64,000 nt of DNA from Warburgia ugandensis (Eukaryota > Streptophyta > Magnoliopsida > Canellales > Canellaceae): the NCBI GenBank assembly GCA_035236585.1, contig CP141127.1, positions 62,725,495 through 62,789,494 on the forward strand. Direction: 5' to 3'. The notes under the pieces were generated by a model, which had not been told where the DNA came from, made no database searches, and worked only from the letters and a program-made list of their open reading frames with translations. How positions within the stretch are numbered: the first letter of the stretch is position 1; each line of letters starts with the position of its first letter. This document shows, piece after piece, positions 30,002 through 42,300 of the stretch. Position numbers and translations under genes: made by a program.

Positions 30002-33000
30002 GTAATTTCTCTTCTTCTTGGGATAAGATTGTGCAATTTGCAGTTCTACACTCATCTTTGACTTTATTTAATCCGAGTTTCAGTTTCTGCAATTGAGGCG
30101 GGTGCATGTTAATATCAGCTGGAGTTTGTTGTTTGGCTGGGAATTCTGGGGTTTCCTCTTTGATTTTGATGCATGCTTTTATCTGCTGCTGTTCTGTTTT
30201 TTCTGTAAATGTTTCTCACAATTTATGAATATTTTCTTGCTTCTGATTTAGAGTGTAGTGTGGGTACTAGGTAAGACTAGGTTTCACTGTTGGTGTATTT
30301 TAGCTAGATATTTCTAACCCTTGAGCATGGGAAAACCCAAGAAACCTTCTTTTTGGCTAATTACTAGTGCACTTAGAGTCTCACAACCTGCAGTGGTCAT
30401 GTTGCTCCTAGAGTTAGAACATCTTAGGTTCCTAACCTTGTGAGACATTCGCATGCTGTTAAACATGGTTCCCTCCAAAGCTAGTTAATACTACCCAGAA
30501 AATACTACAGTGTTGAGATTGAACCTTTTTTGCTAGTTGTTTTTCCAATGCTTTTAACAGGAACGTGACACATACACTGCCACTAACGTGACCCTTCTTT
30601 CTAAAATTCTGTAAAACAAATGTAATGCCCTGGGTTTTTCAATCACAATTTTTATTATTTTAAATTCATTTTAAAAGTTGGAATCCCTGTCTTGAGAATT
30701 CCTTTTGTAAAATTAATAATATGTTTCCATAAAATCGTTTTAAAAAATACCCAAGTGCCATTCATTTCAAGAAAGTAGATTCACATCTGAGTCAAATTAC
30801 ATGCCATTCAATTGAAAATCATTCCCAGAGCTTATCAATCATATCCCAATCACAAATGAAAAGCTTAACCAAATAATGTCTAGCACATAGTACTTTAACA
30901 CATTATCATCATCATCAAGACCTTATGCTAATATGGGGTGGGTCACATGAATCTTGTTCCTCTATTCCTCCTTATTAAGTGTCATGGCTTCATTTAATCC
31001 CAAAGTTTTCAAATCTTTTCTCACCACTTCCATTCACGTTCTTTTGGGCCTTTCCCTTGCCCTCTTAGAACCTTTGACTTGGATTGTTTGACTCCTTCTA
31101 ATTGGCGTCCTTTTTGGTTTACGTTGGACATGTTCAAACTATCTAATTCTAATCCCCCTCATATTATTACCTATTGGTGTTACTCCTAAGTTTCCTCCAA
31201 TATTTTCATTTTTAATTCTATCATTTCTTGTCTAACCACTCATTTATCTCAACATCTGTATTTTGGCGACACTCATCTTATGTACATGTTGTTCCTTAAT
31301 TGCCCAATACTCTGATATATAGAGCATGGCCAGCCTTATAGCCATCTTCTAGAATTTTCCTTTTAGTTTGAGTGGCACCCTCCTATCATACAAAATCTAG
31401 AGGTGCATCTTCATTTATTTCAACCCTCCTGGATTCTCTGGGTGACCTCCTTCTCAGTCTCTCCATTCCCATGAATTATTGATCCCAAGTATCGGAAGTG
31501 TTCTTTTAGGGGGACTTCTTTGTTATCAATCTTTACTGGTATTCTACTCTCACTCCTCTCCTTGCTAAAATTGCATTCCATATACTCTGTCTTAGTTCGA
31601 CTATTTTTAAATCCTTTAGATTCTAATGCATCTCTCCATGACTCTAGCTTTATCTTTACCCCCTTTGTCTCATCAATCAAAACTTTATCATCTGCAAATA
31701 ACATGCACCATGGAATCTACTCGTGCAAATGTTTTGATAACTCATCCATAACTAATGTGAAAAGGTACGGGCGCAATACCGATCTTTGGTGCAATCCTCT
31801 GGAGATAGGAAAATCACCGGTTTCTCTGCTAGTGGTCGTAACGTTTGTTACCCCTTTCTCATACATATCCTTAATTATGTCTATGTACTCTCGTGAAACC
31901 TCTTTCTTGTCCAACACTCACCATATTAACTCTCTAGAGACCCTATCGTAAGCTTTTTCTAAGTAAATAAAGACCATGCGGAGGTCCTTCCTCATCTCCC
32001 TATATTTCTCTATCAATTGTTTAAGCAAGAAACTCTCCATGAGATTCATTGTTGCATTACTTAGAACTTCTTATTTGTAGACAAAGCTGATTCGGAATTG
32101 TCTTTACAATAGCCTCCATGGTAGAACTCGCGGCATGGAACCAAATTGGTTCTCCGATACACTTGTCTCATGCTATAGCCTCTTCACCATCACTCTTTCA
32201 AAAAGTTTCATGGTATGGCTCATAAGTTTGGTTCCCCCAACATTTAGTGCAACTCTGTATGTCTGAGCAACTCATATAGAACTTTAATACATCAATAATC
32301 AATAAACTTAAATAAGAAATGTAAATTTTCAAAATAGCTTGACCCCTAACTTTTCCACTAAGCTTCTTGTTCTTAGAGTTCCTTAGTCTTTGCTCCCGAT
32401 CTTTCTTGTAGGGTTTTTGGTAGGTTGAATATATGGGGACATGCTTAGTTGATAAGACTAAAACTACAAACTCAAAAACTATGGTATAGTAGCATGCAAG
32501 GACTCAGATGACTTTGAAATTATATTTATATCAATAGAAACCACACGACTAAATTCTTATTAGCCGTTCCATGCAATGCATCATAGCACATCCTTAGCAC
32601 ATACACACATCTATGTATGCATTCAACAACAAAAGCAATTAGCAAGAGACAATTGAGAAAAACCATAAATATGCCACCCTCTATATGGGATGTGATTTTC
32701 TCAACTTAAGCCCCTTAGGTTCTTGTAAAACAAGTATACAACTTTCTAATGTCTACTCCTAATCTTCGAGATACTTTCTAATTCCTAGACTTGCTTGAGA
32801 CTTCAAAATTGAAACTGGATCATTCCATTCAACTTTCTAAAGCAAATTCTTTCCAAAACTTGAACTAAATTGGAAGAATTTTGAGATTTTCTTCTTCATT
32901 CATTGTGTCTAGCCTTCTTCTTAAGGGGCTCGACATTGTCTCTAGTTTGACTTGGGCATGCTTTGAATTTGTGTTACCAGAAGTAATTTCGATTCCCATT

Positions 33001-33265
33001 TGCATCATTCACCTAGAACAATCCCTGATGTAGACTACCCATACCTTACTGCATGATCTTGTCCATCTTCATGTGTTGCTCCCTTGGGCTATGTGGAAAC
33101 TATCTAACTTTATTTATGGGAAATACTATTCCCACAAACACGTCTGCTACATGCAAAATTACTTGGCATATCGTTGGCTTTAATAGGGAAGAGTTTTAAT
33201 TGGTAGATGTAAAAACGTATATGTCGAAAATCACATGAATTTCCAAATATCGATTAAATGCTCGT

Positions 33266-33308
<43 letters not shown>

Positions 33309-36300
33309 AGTCTTTAGAAACTACCTCTCAAAACCTATCTTTGGCAATCCAAACCATTAATATTCTTGATGCTAGGTTGGGTATATCATGTCTGAAAAAT
33401 TCAATCCAACAGATTATCCTAACTCTTACTTTTTTTTTTTTCGTTGGTGGGAAACACTTGGTTTTGAATTTCTTGTGCCATAAAGTTGACAGGAATACTT
33501 ATTTCTATGGGTTAGGATCATCAAATGGATGATGCTTTTGAAATATGGCGTAAGGCATGGGAAGAAGATGAACAGATTGGATAATTTAAAGATGGGTTAT
33601 AGTTAAGAGGCCCTATGATAGGGTATGTATTTAAAGCCATTTAAAAAGTACATGTATTGAACTGATTCTTACTGTTCTTCTTTTTGGCCTTATCTTAGAT
33701 TAGCCATGAACTCAAGATCTGCTAGATGATCATAACCATTTTTTTTCTCAATCATAAATTGAATCACAAACTTCAAGAAAATGTTTTGCCGTCTTAGCAA
33801 TTTCTAAAGCTATGGGATAGAAAGCTAAGATTGATGGACCCCATGTCTGCTTGATTAAAAATGCTGAAACTAAAGTCATTGTAACTTTCGATTCAGCTCA
33901 CAACTCGGCGAAGTCAATGTAGTTTTGCACTTTCCACATTTTGCTTCTTGAACTCGCATAGTTTGGTTGAGATTCGGAAAAATGTTGCAATGGTAATAAA
34001 CCACTTCTAAAAGCACTGCTAAAAGTTTAACATTAAGAGAAAAGTAATAAGGCAAGAAGTGTTGCTTTTGTTTGTGATCTACATTGTCGCCTGCGTTAAT
34101 TTGCGTTGACTTTTAGCATCAGTGGCATTCATTTTAAGTTTTGTGGCAATGTTTTTCATAGCAAACTTTCTTGAGGCCCAAGTGCTGCAGGCCACAATCG
34201 AATCTGTTAATCTTACAGCTGGTGTAATTCTATCCTACTGCCACCACCCCCAACTTTGTATTGATTGGATGATCCTAGACACTTGATTGATGAACCTTGT
34301 TTACTGTTGGTCATCATATGTGAACCATTTGTTTTCAATGAATTATATGTTGTGAATAGGATGTTCTTTAGACATGGGACCAAAGCCATGTGGATTGGCT
34401 GTTGGCTTTAATACAAATCATGGGATCAGTTAGTGCGTGCAAGTTTTAATGGTATCAGTGAAGGTATGTTCATGCTTGGGTTCCTCTTAATATTGATCTC
34501 AGTTGTTTAGGGTTAGTCTAGTCATCAGATGTGAACCATTGATTTGTATTGGACTATATCTTGCACATAGGATGACAGCCTTTACAATGTGACCAAAAAC
34601 ACGTTGATCAGCTATTGGCTTTTAGTAGAAAATATGTGAACAGTTGTAGCATACACGTTTAATGGTATGAATGAAGATAAAGTTTTCAATATGCCTGGAT
34701 CCCTGTTAAGATTGGCAAGAGGGACTGAGGGAGGAGCAGTCAAATATGTTGTTTGACTGTTTCTTTTACGAACTAGGAGACCCTTTTACCTCTTAAATCT
34801 GCTGCTTCCATATGTGAGCTGCAGCAAGTCTTCCAAGTGTGATAAACTATAGGAGCTTTCACCTTCATACTTAAACTGCTAGAGTATTAGCAATCAAATT
34901 CAGTATGTGAAATTTTCAGTGGGCTGTGGATCTTTTCAGTGGGCATGTTTTCTTGTTCACTCTTGACAGAAGAGCTTTGTGATGTCCATGAAACTATGCT
35001 CTTGCATGTTTTGGCCTATTCTCTATTATAGCATTCATTAATGTGGCCCCGACAGGATATACCTTCTAGTCCTAGGTTAGTACAGTGGTATAATCTTGAT
35101 GTCCTCCAATTCTCCAAACTTATGACATGACTAAAGTATCATCTGATTTTGCTGTAGCTTATTCTCCTGTTTGCATGTGTCTGTATTTTTGGTTACACAT
35201 CTAGCGACAATGGTTATTGCATGTGCCATTTTCCCGGAGATACATCATTTGTTCTATGTACAGTAATAGGCATAGGGTGCATTCTACCTCTGTATCAAAG
35301 TGCTACCAACTAATAGAGGATTACTTATAATCCTTGACAAGGACGGATAGATATAAATAGGTATTGTGCACTCAAGTCCCAATACTAATCTGAATAATTT
35401 CTTCAGCCAATCTATGTATACTTTGCAAGTATCAGTAAGCAAATGTGTCATCAAATAGACATTTAAAAAAAATAAAAAATCCACATATTGATCATCTGGG
35501 TCAAAGACTCATTTCCGTGTTTTAATTCATTAGAATACTCCATTTGTAGGAATTTTAATTCTTATTCAATATTGTGTTTGTTTTTCCTAACTTGCTTAAT
35601 TTTGCAGGGTGCCCGTAATTTTAAAAGCTTTAAGCATACTGTCAAGAGATTGGAAGAAGTTGCTGTTTCTTGTAGAGGATTAGAACGAGTTCAATTATTG
35701 AGGAGGTGGTTGGTTGCCCTGAAAGAAATTGAAAGAGCACCTGGAGGTGCCTTGGACAGTAAGGAAAATGTTCAGGAACAACTGCATGCTTCTGATGAAT
35801 CCAACTTATCTCCAAGAAAAGCTTCATTAGTGAGTAATTCTAGTTCTCTCTGCTGCCCAGTGATTTAATCTTCTCAATCTTAATGGAAGTTATTCAATCC
35901 TGTTGCAATCAGTTATTTTTGTTGTCTGGATGTTTGTTCCTGCTCTTTTGATTCAGTGAATTTCTCTGCTATGCGTAATTTTGAGTCAATGTGCTATAAT
36001 CATTTTAATGGGAGTTGGGTGAAAGCGTTGAACTGCAACACTGGGGTCTTATTTACTCTTCTGGCTCAAAAGCATGGTGAAATCTGTCTGAGGCAAATGC
36101 CTTCATGATATTTTCTTGCTTTCGTGGATTACTAAATGCATAAACATGATCAGTCACTGTGTGTTCTTAGAGGACACATATCATGTCATGGTACAAATTA
36201 TTGTATCAAGTTGTTTGTGTGAAACATAGCACACTGATATTCTGGAGAGAAAACATCTGTGTGAATTGTTTCTAGTTAAGAATTTACATCTGAGTTGGTA

Positions 36301-39300
36301 TGCTTGTTTGCTCTAAGATGCTATGTGCCTCATTATGGCTTTAGAATCTTGATTATGATTAAGGATTGCTGTTTTATTTCTGTGGTTGCTGGCTACTGTT
36401 CAGAAGCCTCGTTCATTACAACATGTTGATAGTTTGGCAAATGTTATTTTCAAAGTTTTGCAGGTGGTACAAGTTGATTCTGTAAATGGCTAAAGATAAA
36501 AAAGAGCTTGGGCACAATTACATACTCCGAGTTTTCATGTCAAAATCATACATTTTGTGTAGTTTTAATATGAAGACAGCCATATATTAAGAGACCCATA
36601 ATGACTCTAGGGAAAACTTCATATTGTTCCATCAGTGATGGAGATGGTGGGCATGAATAGAATTGATGTAGCTGGTTAGAAAAAAAATCCACAACAAATC
36701 AACACACATATGTGCTATGTAGTTAAAGGCGTGCCTAGGCGCAAGTCGACAGGTAAGCGCCTGGTCTGATATTTCTTATGCTGGTGGTGTGAAAATCAAT
36801 TCATGTGTACAAGGAAGATCTTGCTTACTAGTACTGTGCCCATGGAACAAAATAGCGGCATTATAATGGGTGTAATGCCCATTATAACGAGGACATTGAG
36901 ATCCTTGTTAAAAATTTGATTTTTCTTTTTTGTTGAAATGGAAATTTTCTTTTTTATTCAGTTTGTATTGTTAGTGTATTTTATTTGGTGTTGGTTTTTG
37001 ATATAGGCACCCAACTAAATAATGCTAGAATCGAGCATGGTAGAATTTTCCTTTTAACAAAAAATCTCTACAAATTTCAGATCTTATTTGATTTCAATTT
37101 AAATGACTGGGGCATGAGAAGCTTTTAACAAAAGAAAGCATCCCTAAAATTTTGGGATTTATTTATTTCTTTTAGCCTAAAAGTTTGGTGGTAAAAGAAA
37201 TCTTGAAGTTTCATAATTTTATTTTTTGGTTTTTATGCCTAACCAATTAGAGGCTTGGGCAGGATATTTCCTGTCAATAAAGTGATGCGTATAATTTCAG
37301 GATTTTTCTCTTTACACCTAAAGACTTGGTGCAAAAAAAATTACACACTAATTGCTTGTTGTGATACTTATAGAAATTATATGATGCTCATATCTGTTTA
37401 TGTAGGAAATTATATATGAATGTTCATATTTTAACTTGGAAAATAAGATGCACATATCTATTGATGTGCATGTTTTCCCTTGGCAAAACTAGAAAGGGTT
37501 GGATCCCACTCTTGCAATGATCTAAAGCTATTATCGCATGGGGCATGTTATGGATGAGTCGTATGTAAAAGTCCTCTACCATTGGATAATTCTAATACTT
37601 TGATTGTTGAGGTTGTGGAGACAAATTTACACTAGCTTTTTTTTTGTCCAACTATCCTTTTAATGACTACAAATGGGGGGCTTAAATTGTGAAACCGATT
37701 TAGATTTGGATACTATTCATAGCTAGCACGCCCAAGAAATAGACGTTTAGGAGCATGGAGTGGGCCTCACTTGTATTTTCTACCCTCTCATCTTCTTTAA
37801 GAGAATTAACCATCTTTCATAGGATTCTAGAAAATAATTGTTGTTTAGCTGGGCCCTTGTATAATGAGGCTTACATAATTGTTCCCATCTCTTCATACAT
37901 AATGAATTTATTTAACATTATAAATATAGCAATTAATTCAATTATGTCTTGCAACATTAGCTAGGTTAAATTATTCACTTGAATCTTATGTATCATAATT
38001 ATTTAAATCACAAGTGTATTTACTTAAACATTATTTATTTGAACATTTTATGCGAACATTAATAATAATAAGAAGGAAAATATTGGGCCTGCATATGCTT
38101 TTATTATTTATTCTCATTGTACATGATGGGCCCACATATACCTTGTGGGCTTTGATTAGTAGAAAATAACGTGTTATAATTATCTTTAATGTGGTTTACT
38201 TGCTAGAAAAAATAAATACATGAAATGGGGAGTTGCATGGTGTCCCATCTATTTTGAATAATGTGCATATCACCAGCCTTTGATAGATGCTTCAATTGAA
38301 TTCAATTTCAAGGATTTAGAATGCAGAGTTTCTATTACACTTAGAAAGAAAAAATTCAGAACTCTGTTGGTTCTGTTTTGTATACAATGTGCTATTCTTA
38401 CAAGTATCTAGATTTCGAGGAGCTAGAACCTCCAATTCAATCTTTCAACTTCCGTCCTTTCTTCTGTTCTCGTCCCCTTCTTATGTTCTGCCTCCCTCTT
38501 CTATCCGTAACTGCCTTTTGAATTATCCAACAGAAGTAACTGCTTCTACATATGGTAAACCGATATAACTATATGTTGTTTATTTTTGTCCTTTACTTCT
38601 TCTTGTATAATATTTGCTAAATCTCTTTTCTTTAGGTTCTGTTGGTGTAACAATACCCCGCCCTAATGGTGGCACCTCGTCCTCAAGGTGGAAGTCAGGA
38701 AATTGCCTGTGAATGTCTTCCAATGGCTCCCATGTGCTGTCATAGTCTGGAAGATTTTCCTGCTGGATCAGTACTTCGTATTGTCCATTTGTAGCCTGCC
38801 TAATCTCTTTGATGACTGCTGGGTATGCATTCACTTCTAGCTCTTCAGTCAAGGTCTATGGTATGCGTAGATGGGGATGAAATACCTCGTTCATCAGCGC
38901 CTGAAAAGTTGCTGGTGCATTGTTTAGCCCAAAAGGCATAACCAAGAATTCATAGTGCCCTTCATGAGATTGAAAGGCGGTTTTGGCTATGTCCTCCTCC
39001 TTGATTCGAATTTGATAATAGCTTGATTTCAAATCTAGCTTCGAAAAAATGATAGCTCCTCCTAATTCATCCAGTAGTTCATCTATTGTTGGAATTGGAA
39101 ATTTGTCAGGCACTGTCACTTTATTTAGAGCCCTATAATCCACACAAAATCTCCAGCCTCGATCCTTTTTCTTGACCAATAGCACAGGACTCGAAAAAGG
39201 GCTTTTACTGGGTCGAATGGTGCCTGAATTCAGCATTTCCTTTATAATCTTTTCAATTTCATCTTTCTGTGCATGTAGATATCTATATGGCCTGCTATGA

Positions 39301-42300
39301 GGAGGTTGAGTTCCTTCGACCAGCCTAATGGCATGATCATGAGAATGTGCAACTGGCAGTCCCAGAGGCTGATCAAATATATGTGAAAACTGCTGTAATA
39401 GAGAGTCGATGGCTACTCGGTCCTCCTCTTGAGGCTGGCATTTACTCACTTCCATGCCCTTATATTCAATCATACACCCAAATTTTGCCCTCGGAATGAC
39501 TCGAAGAATCGATTTGAAAGATGCTAAAGAACAAGATAGAGTTGGATCCTAATTCAATATGATTTGACGATTGTCTATTTTGAAGTGTATGGTCAGATCA
39601 CGGAAGTTTGTTGAGATATCTCCCAAAGTTCCCAGCCATTTGACCCCCAGCATGATGTCTACTCCCCCTAGATCAAAAGGGTGGAAATCTTGGACCACCA
39701 TCACACTTGGTAGCTGTAATCGTACCTCTCTGCAGACGCCTTCTCCTTTGATGCAGTGGCCATCCCCAACTTGCACTCCAAATCGTCGCGATCGATCCAC
39801 TGCTAACCTCAGATCCTTAACTAACTGGGTGGAGACAAAGTTGTGGGAAGCCCCACTGTCGATCAGCACTATCACTTCCCTTCCCTCGATCTGAACCTTT
39901 AATTTCATCATTCCACCGGATGTAAACCCCGAAATTGAGTTCAAAGATAATTCCATATCTTGATTTTCTTCTTCCCTAATTTTATCCTTCTCTGCTGGAG
40001 GGAAAGAGATGTTTTCCGTATCATCTTCCTCGTCACCTGTAAGTAAGAGCACTTGCAATAGACAGTTTTTACACCGATGCCCTGGTTGATATTTTTCGTC
40101 ACAACGGTAGTATAAACCTTGTGATCGCCGGTGTTGCAACTCGGCATTGGTGAGTCTCCTTAGGTTTTCCCTTTTTCTGATGGGCTATTCGACGGACGGC
40201 CTTTCTTGATTGTTTTTGGGTTGATAAACCCTTGCCCGATCAGCGCTGGGGAAGAAGATAGGCAAATTACATAAATGCCCCTGTGAACCTCCTTTCGTCG
40301 AAACATTCTTGGAATGGGCCTGGATGGGCCCTGAGATTCTTGGCCCACCCTCATATCTTCCTGGATGGGGCCTTATCTATTCTAAGGCCCTGTTCTTCTC
40401 TTCGATTTTGTGGGCTAACTCCATGATCCCAGATAAAGAATCAAGCCTGAATAACTTGACCTCGGCCTTGATCTCCTCCTGGAGCCCATTCAAGAAGGCT
40501 CCCTTCAGTAGATCATCAGAGAGATCCCCAAAATAGTCGGAGATCAGCTTAGACGACTGGAGGTACTCTGATACACTGCTGTTCTGCTTCAAAGCCAGAA
40601 GGGCTTCATAGTCGTCGTCTGATTGGGACGATTGGAAATGGCGAAGAAGGGATGCTCGGAAAGATCCCCGCGACCGGAAAGGAGCTCGGTTTTCTGCCCA
40701 CAAGAACTAATGGAGGGCATCTCCCTCTAAACACACGGAAGCTGCCAAAATCTTCTCCGCATTGGTGATTTCGTTCACCTGGAAATATCGATTTGCTCGG
40801 CATAGCCACCCGTAGGGTTCGTGGCCGTTGAACATTGGTAAATCTAGTCTTCGACCTTGCTCTTCTTGACGGTGATGGTTTCCCGAAGGAAATGGACTCT
40901 GTCTTGGGTTTTGAGGGTTCCCCCATTTCCTGACGCCGTTGAACACTCCGACCTTCCTCCGGCGATTCACGATTCTTGATCCACTCCCTAATCTCTGCCA
41001 GGTACTCCCCAAGAGCACTTACATTAGTCTGTAACCTTCCGAGATGCTCCCTTACATCTCCTATCTCCCCCTTGACTTCTTTTATCTCTTTCTCCATACT
41101 CTCAGTTCTTTCCATCCTGGTTCTAACCATTCCCTAGTTCAAACTGGCTCTGATACTGCTGATAGATGCTTCAATTGAATTCAATTTCAAGGATTTAGAA
41201 TATAGAGTTTCTATTACACTTAGAAAGAAAAAATTCAGAACTCTGTTGGTTCTGTTCTGTATACAATGTGCTATTCTTACAAGTATCTAGCTTTCGAGGA
41301 GCTAGAACCTCCAATTCAATGTTTCAATTTCCTTCCTTTCTTCTGTTCTCATCCCCCTTCTTATGTCCTGCCTCCCTCTTGCATCCGTAACTGCCTTTTG
41401 AATTATCCAACAGAAGTAACTACTTCTACAGATGGTAAACCGATATAACTATATGTTGTTTATTTTTGTCCTTTACTTATTGTATAATATTTGCCAAATC
41501 TCTTTTCTTTAGGTTCTGTTAATGTAACAGCCTTCTTTAAGTTATTTGTTTCTCTATTATTTTTTAAAATAGGAAAAAAAAAGAGTATAGACAATTGACT
41601 TATATGCTCTATAGAACATTGGAAAACTAATAAGTCCCATAAAAAATAGCATGTCACACTTTTTTTTGTATAGTTATAAATACTTTAAAAATCATGTAAA
41701 ATATATCGAAATAGAAATATATAGTTAAAATTTCAAATATTGCTCCATTGTAAGACTGATTTTGCAATGGAAAATTTGCTGATATGTATGACCTGCTGAT
41801 ATTGCTGATACATAAAGGTTTTGGTTGCATCCGTTATGATGCTTGGTACCATTATTTTGTTCGAGGACTGTAAATAAGATTTTGACATTTCAGGCATTAC
41901 CTGGATCTGATATACTCTAATGCCTGCATGGACATTTCTGGGTCTCAGTGGAGATTGGATGTTTTGACAGATAGTCCACTTTCAGCCATGTCACCTTCAT
42001 AAGAAGGAATTTAACGTTTCAGAGAATCAAACTATGGGGGCAGGCTTTGTGAAAAAACATAGGCTGTGGTCATGCAGCTTGTGTGATGACTTGAGAAGCG
42101 TGCACTTGAGAGTTGGGTGTTCTCTTGCTTTACATTAATATGTAGTCTGATAATCAGGCTGCTTATTCATTTCTATCACCAGGCTATAAATTGAGATAAC
42201 AGGACAACCTTTTCTTTTGGAACAAACCTGTGAAGGTTGAACACTATTTTATACAGCAAAACTTCACTCTGAATGGAATTGAGACGTGATATGTGGAGTG

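Larger units (their letters stand above)
30002..35607 (+). other. Host gene intron 1 (5.6 kb)
   Basis: Donor gtaattt, acceptor tttgcag. It holds a fragment resembling a LARD-type LTR start (30621) and LINE copy B (30904-32276). From 32293 to 35607 I see no gene, only AT-rich intron sequence with a CT/AT microsatellite at 33265-33306. Confidence 0.85.
38281..41529 (-). mobile_element. Internally deleted Ty3/gypsy chromovirus
   Basis: 3,249 bp with LTRs at 38281-38652 and 41160-41529 and a perfect GCCTT target duplication. On the minus strand the 5' LTR is the right one. It begins TGTTACATT, ends GCATCTATCA, and is followed by GCAGTATCAGAGCC, which resembles an initiator-Met primer-binding site. 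A purine run (AGGGCGGGG) precedes the 3' LTR. The internal part keeps gag, a zinc knuckle, an aspartic protease and the first half of reverse transcriptase, then jumps to a chromodomain. The RT catalytic half, RNase H and nearly all of integrase are missing. Confidence 0.93.

Noticed and set aside
31520..31951. 143-codon plus-strand frame
   Set aside because: Antisense shadow of the LINE reverse transcriptase.
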